64,000 bases of DNA from Taklimakanibacter lacteus (GTDB lineage Bacteria > Pseudomonadota > Alphaproteobacteria > Rhizobiales > Aestuariivirgaceae): positions 248,001-312,000 of the forward strand of contig QOZQ01000005.1 in the NCBI GenBank assembly GCA_003576695.1, given 5' to 3'. The position numbers and the translations under genes were made by a program. Below are positions 51,855-59,699 of this stretch, in pieces. The notes beneath the pieces were generated by a model, which was not told where the DNA came from, made no database searches, and saw nothing but the letters and a program-made list of their open reading frames with translations. How positions within the stretch are numbered: the first letter of the stretch is position 1; every line of letters starts with the position of its first letter.

Positions 51855-52901
51855 TCAGAGCGTCACCACCTGCCCTTCGTGGATGGAGCGGTCGGCGGCG
51901 ACGACGATCTTGAGGCTCTTGACCCCGTCATTCATGTGGTCGGTGAGATCGATGTCCTCCTCGATCGCCTTCAGCAGATAGCGCTGCTCGCGCTCGCACA
52001 GGCCGTCATGATCGGGCTCGTCCGTCATGTCGATGCGCTCATCGGGCTTCGACATGTCGGCATGGTGCCAGAGGATCTGGTTGGTCTTGGTATGGGCGTT
52101 GATGTCGTCCGACTTCACTTGGCCTCCGGTCTCGGCCATGACGATCGACACCGAGCCCTTGGGTCCGATCACATCCTTCACGAAGAAGGCCGTCTCGCTC
52201 ATCATCGGGCCCCAGCCCGCTTCATACCAGCCGACCGAGCCGTCATCGAAAGTCACCTGCAGCATGCCGTAATTCTGCTTGGCCACCTCGTTGCTGAGGC
52301 GCGCCCCGATCGCATGCACCTTGACCGGCTTGGCCTTGGGCGCCATCTGGCACATAATGTCGACATAATGCACGCCGCAATCGACGATGGGCGGGAAACT
52401 GTCCATCAGCCGCTTGTGCCAGGCCCAGGTCTCGCCATTGGATTGCTGGTTGAGATTCATGCGGAAGACCAGCGGCGTGCCGAGCTTGCGCGCAATCTCG
52501 ATGAACTTCACCCAGGACGGATGATGGCGCAGGATATAGCCGATCACCAGCTTGCGCTTTGTGCGCCTGGCCGTCTCGACCACCTTCTCGGCATTGGCGA
52601 CGCTGTCGGCCAGGGGCTTCTCGACGAAGACATGGGCGCCCGCCTCCATCGCCTTGATGGCGAAATCGGCATGGGTGTCGGGCAAGGTGTTGATCGAGAC
52701 GACATCGGGCTTGAGCTCCTTGAGCGCGGTGTCGAAGTCGGAGAATTTTTTCGCCCCCTTCAGCGCATCGGGCAGCTGGCGCTGGGCGATGCGCCTTTCG
52801 CACACGCCTGCGACCTCGAAACCCGGAATGCGCGTATAGGCCAGCGCATGGCTCATGCCCATATTGCCGAGGCCGACCACCAAAACCCGCTTCTTTGCCA
52901 T
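51855..52901 (-). CDS. Gfo/Idh/MocA family oxidoreductase (copy 1)
   Basis: This 348-residue protein has an N-terminal Rossmann motif RVLVVGLGNMGMSHALAYTR, the family E-K-P motif in GAHVFVEKPLADSVANAEKV near residue 95, and a C-terminal alpha/beta domain with CGVHYVDIMCQMA near 175 carrying the catalytic histidine region. Members oxidise or reduce sugars, inositols or other cyclic compounds with NAD(P). AGGAGG-like GGAGG precedes the ATG. It is the last gene of the NitT-type operon and starts two bases after a homologous gene. Confidence 0.92.
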   Translation of the reverse strand: MAKKRVLVVGLGNMGMSHALAYTRIPGFEVAGVCERRIAQRQLPDALKGAKKFSDFDTALKELKPDVVSINTLPDTHADFAIKAMEAGAHVFVEKPLADSVANAEKVVETARRTKRKLVIGYILRHHPSWVKFIEIARKLGTPLVFRMNLNQQSNGETWAWHKRLMDSFPPIVDCGVHYVDIMCQMAPKAKPVKVHAIGARLSNEVAKQNYGMLQVTFDDGSVGWYEAGWGPMMSETAFFVKDVIGPKGSVSIVMAETGGQVKSDDINAHTKTNQILWHHADMSKPDERIDMTDEPDHDGLCEREQRYLLKAIEEDIDLTDHMNDGVKSLKIVVAADRSIHEGQVVTL

Positions 52902-52903
52902 GT

Positions 52904-53911
52904 CTAGTTTCCTCCGATTCTGATCACATTGCCGGTGCGCGCCGATTCTTCCGCCGCAAGCGTCGCTTCAAGCGCTGCGGCGGCGTCTTCCGGCCGCCCC
53001 ACGCTCGGCGTCTTCTTATGCAAGGCGCAGCTGGCGAAATAGGCAAATTCCTCGCGCAGCGCGCCGCCGCGCACGCCGTCGAATTCAGGCCAGTAGGTCG
53101 TGTCGGGACTATGCAGCTTGTCCTTCGACACAATGCCGAGATTGGGGAAGGTATCCTGCACATGGATGATGCCTTCGGTGCCGATGATCGACATGCGCTC
53201 GTCGATATCGAAAGGCGTCTTCTCGGGCATGCACCAGACCGTCTCCAAGGTCGCCGTGGCGCCGCCGGCGAAGCGATACATGGTCTGGCCGATATCGGGG
53301 AATTTGAGGCCGCGCACATCGACCGTCTGGGCATAGGCGGATGTGATCCTGTCGCCGGTGAACCACAGCATGAGATCGGTGTCGTGGATCGCATCGCCGA
53401 CAATGGGGCCGATCTTGTTGAGGATCTCGGGCGTCCAGGCGGCAGGGATATTGCGCCTGGAGCTCATGGCGACGATCCGGCCGATCTTTCCGGCATCGAT
53501 CGCCTGCTTCGCCATGCGGTAGCGCGGGTTGAAGCGGCAGATATGGCCGACGAGCAGAATGCCTTTGGCGCGTTTGGCGGCGGCGATGATCTTGCTGCAG
53601 TCGGCAACAGTCGAAGCCATCGGCTTTTCGAGGAAGACATGCTTGCCGGCCTCGAGCGCCGCAATGGCGGGCTCGGTATGCTGGTCCCACATGGTGACGA
53701 TCGACACGGCATCGATCTCAGGGTCGGCCAGCATATCGTGATAATCGCGATAGGTTTTCCTGACGCCGAATTTCTGCGCCAGCTGCGCCAGGCGATCGGG
53801 CTTGCGCGTGCACAAAGCGGCCAATTCCAGATTGGGCACGCCGACAATGGTGTCGCAATGGATCTCGCCGAACCAGCCCAGCCCGATGACACCGATGCGC
53901 AATCTGTCCAT
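52904..53911 (-). CDS. Gfo/Idh/MocA family oxidoreductase (copy 2)
   Basis: This 335-residue protein has LRIGVIGLGWFGEIHCDTIV at the N-terminus, GKHVFLEKPMASTVADCSKI near residue 90 and GDAIHDTDLMLWFTGDR near 170 with the catalytic Asp/His region. It is homologous to copy 1 but only in the general family pattern, so the two may act on different intermediates. GGGGAG precedes the ATG. It lies ten bases after the SDR gene. Confidence 0.92.
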   Translation of the reverse strand: MDRLRIGVIGLGWFGEIHCDTIVGVPNLELAALCTRKPDRLAQLAQKFGVRKTYRDYHDMLADPEIDAVSIVTMWDQHTEPAIAALEAGKHVFLEKPMASTVADCSKIIAAAKRAKGILLVGHICRFNPRYRMAKQAIDAGKIGRIVAMSSRRNIPAAWTPEILNKIGPIVGDAIHDTDLMLWFTGDRITSAYAQTVDVRGLKFPDIGQTMYRFAGGATATLETVWCMPEKTPFDIDERMSIIGTEGIIHVQDTFPNLGIVSKDKLHSPDTTYWPEFDGVRGGALREEFAYFASCALHKKTPSVGRPEDAAAALEATLAAEESARTGNVIRIGGN

Positions 53912-53921
53912 GTGTCTCCCC

Positions 53922-54707
53922 TCAGAATGGTTCGAGCGTCAATTCACGTGCCATGACGATATTGCCGGCCGTCAAGCCGCAATCGACCGGAATTGCCGCC
54001 CCGGTGATGGCGCCGGCCGCCTCGGAAGCAAGGAAGCCGATGACGCGCGCCACATCGATCGGCTCGACGATCCGCCCCAGCGGATACCAGCGCATGAGCG
54101 TTGCCAGGACCTCGGGATTCTTCTTCGCCCGCTTGTCCCAGAGCGGCGTCCTGACCGTTGCCGGCAGGACGATGTTGGAGCGGATGCCAAAACGGCCATA
54201 TTCGAGCGCCAGCGAGCGGGTGAGCGAGATCATGCCGGCCTTGGCGGCGCTATAGGCCGGATCGCCCAGTGCGGAAAGTCCGTTGACCGAGCCGACTGCG
54301 ATGATCGAGCCTTGGCGTTTCTCCTGCATGGCCGGCAGCACGGCATGGGCGCAGTTATAGGCGCCGTTGAGATTGCCGTTCATATCCGCCTGCCAGCCGG
54401 CGGGATCGGTGCGCGCCAAGGTGGGATGATCGGAGAAGCCGGCATTGTTGATGAGGATGTCCACCGCCCCCAGCTCGCCGGCAAGATGGGCGAATGCCTT
54501 CGCAATCGTCCCGGCATCGCCGATGTCGGCGGTCGCATGGGCGATCTTCGTTCCTTCCCGCCTCAGCTCAGCGGCAAAGGATGCGACGCTGTCCTTCTTG
54601 TCGATGGCCGCAATCGCCGCCCCTTCACCTGCAAAGTAACGGCAGACAGCCTGGCCGATGCCGCCCGCAGCGCCGGTGACCGCGACGACCTTGCCCTTGA
54701 AGCTCAT
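53922..54707 (-). CDS. SDR family oxidoreductase
   Basis: The product is about 261 residues. It has VVAVTGAAGGIGQAVCRYFA at the N-terminus, NNAGFSDHP near residue 88, the catalytic serine in IIAVGSVNGLSALGDP near 135 and YSAAKAGMISLT near 150. It ends GAAIPVDCGLTAGN. The ATG lies in the ATGA overlap with the preceding gene, so the 69-base longer frame is not needed. Together with two Gfo/Idh/MocA enzymes it gives the operon three distinct NAD(P) oxidoreductases. Confidence 0.92.
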   Translation of the reverse strand: MSFKGKVVAVTGAAGGIGQAVCRYFAGEGAAIAAIDKKDSVASFAAELRREGTKIAHATADIGDAGTIAKAFAHLAGELGAVDILINNAGFSDHPTLARTDPAGWQADMNGNLNGAYNCAHAVLPAMQEKRQGSIIAVGSVNGLSALGDPAYSAAKAGMISLTRSLALEYGRFGIRSNIVLPATVRTPLWDKRAKKNPEVLATLMRWYPLGRIVEPIDVARVIGFLASEAAGAITGAAIPVDCGLTAGNIVMARELTLEPF

Positions 54708-55891
54708 GCGTATCGGTCCAGGATTTTCATGGCCTTGCCGATCCGCTCGACATTGGCCTGGCGCAAATGGCCCCAATTGTAGAAAGCGAGCTCCTTGACG
54801 CCGCCTGCGGCCAGGACTTCGACCCCGGCCAGGAATTCCGCTTCACCGGGAAAATCGGGATGAGCCGGCCGCATGATGCCGCGCAGCTGTCCGACACCGC
54901 GCAGCCGTCGCTTTATGTCGAAGAGATCGGCCTTCACCCGCGCCGCGCCCGGCTCATAGAAACAGGCTTCGATGATGCCCGCCGCTTCCGCCTGGGCCTT
55001 GAGATCGCTGCCCTCATACCAGGCGCCGCCGGTCGGGCGCGCGACCGAAGGAATGATCGCGATATTGACATCCTTGCGCACGTTCTTGCGAATTTCGCTG
55101 ATGACTGACGTCACGACTTCGGTGCGCCAGCGGAGGAACTCGCTGAGCTCCTCATCGCCTTGCGTGTCGGCATGCCAGAAGGCGTCCGCCATGTCGGCCG
55201 GAAAATCGACATCGCTCGCCAGATAGTCGCTCACATCGCGCACGACGTCAGCCTTCACCCGTCGCACGTCGATCCCCTCCCCCTCCGCATCCTTTACGCA
55301 GTGGTCGCAGAAGCACAGGCCGAGAAGGCTGTCGAGCCACCGGTTGGATGCGTTGAGCGCAAATTCATGGTGATAGCCATGCGCATAGGGGAGAAAGCCC
55401 GGCGTTTCGAGCGACAGCCCCGAGACGTCGTAGCTTTCAGTCACATCCCTGGCGAGGCCCAGCGCATAGGCGCGGGCGGCGGGGGCCGAGGGACACAGGC
55501 TATAGATATATTTATCGCCGAAGGCATTGGTGACAGCCGCCTCGGGGTGGGCGCTGCCGAGCAACGTATTGTGCAGGAGCACCAGCCACACATTGACCGC
55601 CATGCGCTTGTCGTCGGTCAATTCGCGCAAAGTATCGCGCTCCTGGAGCATCGTGTTCGCCACCGGCTTGATCGCCCCGTAGCGGGCGGGATCGGCATTG
55701 AAATAGACCGTGCCGTCCTCGGGGAAATAGATCTTGCCGGAACGGCCATGCGGCCTCAGGAATTTGCCGGCGTGATAGCTGCCGGCCATGGTCACGGTAT
55801 CGAGACCCAGCTTCAGGAACTGGTCGGTGGCTTTGCTGACGCCTTCCTCGGCGAGGTCCCAGGCATAGGTGTAGATGGCTCTGTAGCTCAT
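54704..55891 (-). CDS. Conserved protein of unknown function, TIM-barrel/glycoside-hydrolase-like
   Basis: This 395-residue protein has no signal peptide. The pattern of strands and helices (RAIYTYAWDLAEEGVSKATD, then TVTMAGSYHAGKFLRPHG, VSGLSLETPGFLPYAHGYHH near residue 157, DVNIAIIPSVARPTGGAWYE near 283, KELAFYNWGHL near 370) suggests an alpha/beta barrel related to glycoside hydrolases or isomerases. A C-x-C-x-x-C motif (GLCFCDHCVKD) near residue 192 could bind a metal. I do not recognise a named family. It sits between a VOC protein and an SDR in the importer operon, so it is probably a catabolic enzyme for the imported compound. Confidence 0.75.
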   Translation of the reverse strand: MSYRAIYTYAWDLAEEGVSKATDQFLKLGLDTVTMAGSYHAGKFLRPHGRSGKIYFPEDGTVYFNADPARYGAIKPVANTMLQERDTLRELTDDKRMAVNVWLVLLHNTLLGSAHPEAAVTNAFGDKYIYSLCPSAPAARAYALGLARDVTESYDVSGLSLETPGFLPYAHGYHHEFALNASNRWLDSLLGLCFCDHCVKDAEGEGIDVRRVKADVVRDVSDYLASDVDFPADMADAFWHADTQGDEELSEFLRWRTEVVTSVISEIRKNVRKDVNIAIIPSVARPTGGAWYEGSDLKAQAEAAGIIEACFYEPGAARVKADLFDIKRRLRGVGQLRGIMRPAHPDFPGEAEFLAGVEVLAAGGVKELAFYNWGHLRQANVERIGKAMKILDRYA

Positions 55892-55925
55892 GTCGTTGAT
55901 TGTCCGGATTGAGGAGTGGCAGGCT

Positions 55926-56261
55926 CTAGTTCCCGAACCAGCCTTCCTTCAGATAGTGCATATATTCGAAGACGGTGTTGTGCTTGCGGATGAATACGAC
56001 TTCCAGGAAGTCGCCGACGATGAAAGGCGGGATCAAGATCTCCTGTCCTTCGATATGAGGCGCCAAGGCATCGACGCGGAAGGCGATATGCGGATTGTTG
56101 CGGATGATTTCGGGCACTGTCGTTCCCGGCTCATAGCGCAGGAACTCGATGTGCTCGGGATGGTTGCGCGGGTTGGTCACCCATACGCGCGACTGCTCCA
56201 CCCAGTTCTCGTCGGGCTGGGGCACCGTGGTGGTGATGCCGACATGGTCAAAGACGAACAT
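55926..56261 (-). CDS. VOC (glyoxalase/bleomycin resistance/dioxygenase) superfamily protein
   Basis: The product is about 111 residues and begins MFVFDHVGITTTVPQPDENW, the first strand and histidine of the VOC fold. It continues with HIAFRVDALAPHIEGQEIL near residue 67, VGDFLEVVFIRKHNTVFEYM near 85 and HYLKEGWFGN at the end. These give the H..E metal-ligand arrangement seen in glyoxalase- or epimerase-like enzymes. GGAGAG lies about ten bases upstream. It follows the binding-protein gene by 64 bases. Lyase, isomerase or dioxygenase activity cannot be separated by eye. Confidence 0.85.
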   Translation of the reverse strand: MFVFDHVGITTTVPQPDENWVEQSRVWVTNPRNHPEHIEFLRYEPGTTVPEIIRNNPHIAFRVDALAPHIEGQEILIPPFIVGDFLEVVFIRKHNTVFEYMHYLKEGWFGN

Positions 56262-56325
56262 GGGCGCTGCTCTCCGGCTGGATGGATGAATTGGCGGCGG
56301 CCGCATGGACCGCCGCCACCTTAGA

Positions 56326-57450
56326 TCAGAGGGCCGCCTTGATGGCGTCGACATCCACTTTCTTGTAGTCGTCGGACAGCGCGAAGCCATCGGCATCGGC
56401 CTTGACCTTGGCCGCGTCGAAGGAATTGGCGACATCGACGAGATCGTTCTTCACCACGTCCTCGACCTTGAAGTCGCCCTGGATCTGGCCGATCTCCTTG
56501 GCCGTATCGAAGAAGAGCTGCCAGCTTTCCGGGATGTGATAGCCCCATTTCTTGCGCTCGTCCCAGCGGCCGGCGAAGACATTGGCGAGTTGCATCATCG
56601 ATTCCGTCGCCACCGACGGGTTCATCTGCGAGGAGAGGCCGGGGAACTGCTCCATGACGATCTGCGTCGCGGCGCGCGGATTCTGGCGCCCGAATTCGAG
56701 ACCGGCGGCCCAGCCCTGCAAATAGCGGCCATAGACTTCCTTCTTCGCCGCATCCTCGAAATCCGCCTTGCGGATAACGAAGCTGTTGGCGGGAAGCTTG
56801 GAGAAGTCGCGTCCGAGGAAATAGTCGAAATCGAGCCCCTGGCCCTTCCACTGGGCGCGCCAGCCTTCCCAGGACAGAGCGGCATCGCCATTGCCCTGCT
56901 TGAGGACCGTGCCCCAGGCCGGCCAGCCGCCATCGACATATTTCACCTTGCTGATGTCGACGCCCGCCGCCTTCAGCATCGGATCGCAGATCGACTGCCA
57001 GCCGGCGGAGCCGAGCACGATCGTCTTGCCTTCGATGCCCTTGATGTCGGCCGGTTTCTCACCCTTGCGGAAGGCGAAGTCGAACACATCGGCGCCGCCC
57101 ATATGGAAGACGGAGACGAGCGGGATGCCCTGGGCCAGGCCCAGCGAGAAGACGCCCGGCGAGGGATAGCCCATATCGGCCTGATTCTGGTCGACGAGCT
57201 TCACGCAGGCCGTCGCATCGGAAGGCCCGGGCTCGAGCGTCGTCTCGATATCGCCGAAATAGCCGTATTTCTTGCCGACCCAATAGGGGTAGTCGTCGAG
57301 CACCTCGATGGTGCCGCGCGGCGACACCCAGCGCACCGTGTCGGCCGCATGGGCCTTGCGCGCGCCGCCCAAGCCGCCCATGGCCGCGACCGAGACGCCC
57401 GCGGCGGTCAGGCTCAACAAACGACGCCGTCCAATCATCATCTGATTCAT
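56326..57450 (-). CDS. NitT/TauT-family substrate-binding protein with Tat signal
   Basis: The product is about 374 residues. The N-terminus has a twin-arginine signal (MIGRRRLLSLTAAGVSVAAM) with cleavage after KAHA. The mature part has VRWVSPRGTIEVLDDYPYWV followed by GKKYGYFGDIETTLEP, the NMT1-like start, and ADMGYPSPGVFSLGLAQGIP near residue 100. Tat export implies folding in the cytoplasm, sometimes linked to a bound cofactor or to substrate avoidance. AGGAGG precedes the ATG. It is the third gene of an ATPase-permease-binding protein unit. Confidence 0.92.
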   Translation of the reverse strand: MNQMMIGRRRLLSLTAAGVSVAAMGGLGGARKAHAADTVRWVSPRGTIEVLDDYPYWVGKKYGYFGDIETTLEPGPSDATACVKLVDQNQADMGYPSPGVFSLGLAQGIPLVSVFHMGGADVFDFAFRKGEKPADIKGIEGKTIVLGSAGWQSICDPMLKAAGVDISKVKYVDGGWPAWGTVLKQGNGDAALSWEGWRAQWKGQGLDFDYFLGRDFSKLPANSFVIRKADFEDAAKKEVYGRYLQGWAAGLEFGRQNPRAATQIVMEQFPGLSSQMNPSVATESMMQLANVFAGRWDERKKWGYHIPESWQLFFDTAKEIGQIQGDFKVEDVVKNDLVDVANSFDAAKVKADADGFALSDDYKKVDVDAIKAAL

Positions 57451-57567
57451 GTCTGGTTTCCTCCTGGTTTGTGCCTTTGTCGTCTTATCGTCGTCACGCA
57501 CTTGAAAAGTCACTTTTTGGGCATCGGCTTGTCCGAAAACCGCTGCACACTTTTCGGGCCGATGCCA

Positions 57568-58419
57568 TCACGCTTCCCAACTTGCCCACTTCTTGCCGAT
57601 CCAGAAAAACAGCACATAGATCGATATGCCGATGATCGCGAGGATGAGGATGACGGCGAAGAACTGCGGCATCCGGATGAGCGCCGAATAGTAGGTCAGG
57701 CGATTGCCGAGGCCTTCGGCACCGCCCACCATTTCGGCGCCCACGGTGGTGAGAAGGCCGAAGATCGATCCGACCATGAGCCCGACAATGATCATCGGCA
57801 TGGCCATCGGGATGCGGATCTTGGTGAAGATCTGGAAGGTCGAGGCGCCGAAAGAGCGGGCGAGCGCGATCTTGGCGAGATCGACGCGCCGGAAGCCCGT
57901 CGCCGAATTGATCATCACCATCGGGCCCGAAGCCAGCGCCACCGCGATGATGCGCGGCTCGCTGCCGAAGCCCAGCTTCAGGATGAGGAGCGGCACCAGC
58001 GCCAGCATCGGCGTCGTGACGAGCAGCAGGATATAGGGCGTCACGATCTTCTCGACGAAGGGGAACTGGGTGATGACGGCGGCCAGGACGAAGCCGATCG
58101 AGGCGCCGATGGCGAAACCCACCAGCAGTTCATAGAGCGTCGTGAGCAGATGCGGCCAGATGAATTTCCATTCGGTGAAGAGCGCGGTCACGATCTGGCT
58201 GGGCGTGGGCAGCACATATTGCGGCACGCCGAACCATTTGAGCAGGAACTCGGCGCCGCCGATGATGACCACGGCGACGAGGATGATGATCAAGGTCTCG
58301 AATTTGGTCCGGTGATCGCCGAGCCCCAGCGACGTGCCGGACAGGCCGACCCCGCCGCCCTCGCTTTTCTTCTTGTTGAATTCCGGGATCTTGTTGCCCA
58401 GCGCCTTGTCCACAGTCAT
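57568..58419 (-). CDS. NitT/TauT-family ABC transporter permease
   Basis: The product is about 283 residues. A hydrophilic N-terminus of about 38 residues is followed by six hydrophobic segments. The EAA loop reads AKIALARSFGASTFQIFTKI near residue 185, then RIPMAMPMIIVGLMVGSIFG. It is the TauC/SsuC-type channel. AGAGGAG lies just before the ATG. The palindromic repeat copy 2 separates it from the ATPase gene upstream. Confidence 0.92.
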   Translation of the reverse strand: MTVDKALGNKIPEFNKKKSEGGGVGLSGTSLGLGDHRTKFETLIIILVAVVIIGGAEFLLKWFGVPQYVLPTPSQIVTALFTEWKFIWPHLLTTLYELLVGFAIGASIGFVLAAVITQFPFVEKIVTPYILLLVTTPMLALVPLLILKLGFGSEPRIIAVALASGPMVMINSATGFRRVDLAKIALARSFGASTFQIFTKIRIPMAMPMIIVGLMVGSIFGLLTTVGAEMVGGAEGLGNRLTYYSALIRMPQFFAVILILAIIGISIYVLFFWIGKKWASWEA

Positions 58420-58476
58420 TCTCCTCTGAACCTTCTCCGGGTCTTGTTCGGGAGTTCCGCACTCATCCTCCAAACC

Positions 58477-58575
58477 GTCATCCCGGCGAAAGCCGGGACC
58501 TCCTGAATAGAACCAAGCGGGCGGCGCCGCCCGCGTTGAGAGAATTTAATGGGCCCCGGCTTTCGCCGGGGTGAC
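58477..58575 (+). repeat. Palindromic intergenic repeat (REP/MITE-like), copy 2
   Basis: It starts GTCATCCCGGCGAAAGCCG and ends with the near-exact reverse complement (GGGCCCCGGCTTTCGCCGGG then GTGAC), almost the same length (99 versus 100 bases) and ends as the copy at 3101-3200. The middle differs and contains its own small GC palindrome (GGGCGGCGCCGCCC). No gene is inside. Confidence 0.88.
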
Positions 58576-58623
58576 GGATAGTGGATGGGGCGGAGATTTC
58601 GCATGCGACAGCCTTCAGTGTTT

Positions 58624-59454
58624 CTAGGTGATCGCCAGCCCTTCATTGGGGCTGCGGCCATGATCGATGCTCGCCTTGATATGCAAAACGCGCTCGATGA
58701 AATCGGGCCTGGTCTGGATATCGACCGGGCGCGGGCGCGGAATGTCGATGTCGAAGATGGAAGCGATGCGGCCGGGCCTCGCCGACATCACGACGACGCG
58801 GTCGGCGAGGAAGATCGCCTCGGAAATCGAATGGGTGACGAAGACGATGGTCTTGCCGGTCTCCATCCAGATCTCCTGGATGAGAAGGTTCATCTCATCG
58901 CGGGTGAAGGCGTCGAGCGCGCCGAAAGGCTCATCCATCAGCAGCAGCGAGGGATTGACCGAGAGGCTCCTCACGATCGAGGCGCGCTGCTGCATGCCGC
59001 CCGACAATTCGCGCGGGAATTTCGTCTCGAAGCCCTTGAGATTGACGCGCCGGAGCAGCGTGTCGACACGCTCCTGGTCCACCTTCTTGCGCTTGAGTTC
59101 GAAGGGCAGCGCGATATTGGCGGCGAGATTGCGCCAGGGCAGAAGATTGGCGTCCTGGAAGATCATCGCGATCTCCGGATGCGGCTTGCTGATCTTCTCA
59201 TGCCCGAGCCTGATCTCTCCCCCGCTCAGGTCGTGCAGCCCGCCCATCGACCACAGCAAGGTCGACTTGCCACAGCCCGAGGGGCCGAGGATGCACAGGA
59301 ACTCACCATCACGAACCTCGAGCGACACATTGTCGAGGGCATGCACCGAGCCGGTGCGGGTCTGATAATATTTGGTCGCCCCCTCGACGAACATCTTGGT
59401 CGCTTTTTTGTCCGCCGCGCCGGGAGCTGTGCGCATATGCGTCGCATCCATCAT
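58624..59454 (-). CDS. NitT/TauT-family ABC transporter ATP-binding protein
   Basis: The product is about 276 residues. It has Walker A GPSGCGKSTLLWSMGGL, Q-loop IFQDANLLPWRNLAANI, signature LSGGMQQRASIVRSLSVNP, Walker B LLLMDEPFGALD and H-loop VFVTHSISEAIFLAD. It is the first gene of the operon that runs through permease, binding protein, VOC, barrel protein, SDR and two Gfo/Idh/MocA enzymes. Adjacent ATGs at 59454 and 59451 are both possible starts. An RpiR-like gene is divergent across about 245 bases. Confidence 0.92.
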   Translation of the reverse strand: MMDATHMRTAPGAADKKATKMFVEGATKYYQTRTGSVHALDNVSLEVRDGEFLCILGPSGCGKSTLLWSMGGLHDLSGGEIRLGHEKISKPHPEIAMIFQDANLLPWRNLAANIALPFELKRKKVDQERVDTLLRRVNLKGFETKFPRELSGGMQQRASIVRSLSVNPSLLLMDEPFGALDAFTRDEMNLLIQEIWMETGKTIVFVTHSISEAIFLADRVVVMSARPGRIASIFDIDIPRPRPVDIQTRPDFIERVLHIKASIDHGRSPNEGLAIT

Positions 59455-59501
59455 GGTGTTTCCGACCCTCAACGACTTGCCGCCGCTATTTTATCAAATC
59501 A

Positions 59502-59516
59502 TGTTACAAAATTTCA
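59502..59516. promoter_or_regulatory. Weak RpiR/HexR-like half-conserved site in the ABC operon promoter
   Basis: TGTTACAAAATTTCA matches 11 of 15 positions of the HexR-type consensus TGTAATTAAATTACA as I recall it, and lies about 50 bases before the ATPase start. It is too degenerate to be certain by itself. A much better copy lies at 59657. Confidence 0.35.
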
Positions 59517-59656
59517 GACTCTGCAATAGCAATTAGTCGGACGCGTCGTGAGAGGTTCCCTGAAAAGCCCGGCAACATAAGGTTCCATGGGAATTCCGGC
59601 CGGCTTTGACGGATTCATGGGCACTTATGCGGACGCTTGCCGAATGTCCAAAAGAG

Positions 59657-59671
59657 TGTAATTTAATTACG
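59657..59671. promoter_or_regulatory. RpiR/HexR-like operator upstream of the RpiR gene
   Basis: GTAATT-T-AATTAC is a perfect 13-bp palindrome (59658-59670). With its flanks it matches 13 of 15 positions of the HexR box TGTAATTAAATTACA. HexR belongs to the RpiR family, and the adjacent gene encodes an RpiR-type protein, so autoregulation and control of the divergent operon are likely. Confidence 0.65.
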
Positions 59672-59699
59672 AGATTGGAAAGTCCCCAGGACGAAGCGA

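Noticed and set aside
50280-52907. Very long open frame on the + strand (about 875 codons)
   Set aside because: It lies antisense to a class III transaminase and a Gfo/Idh/MocA gene with clear motifs; high-GC third positions keep the opposite frame open. The translation has no recognisable domain.
56305-58506. Long + strand frame of about 733 codons
   Set aside because: It is antisense to the binding protein and permease of the NitT operon, rich in Asp, Arg and His repeats as expected for a mirror frame.
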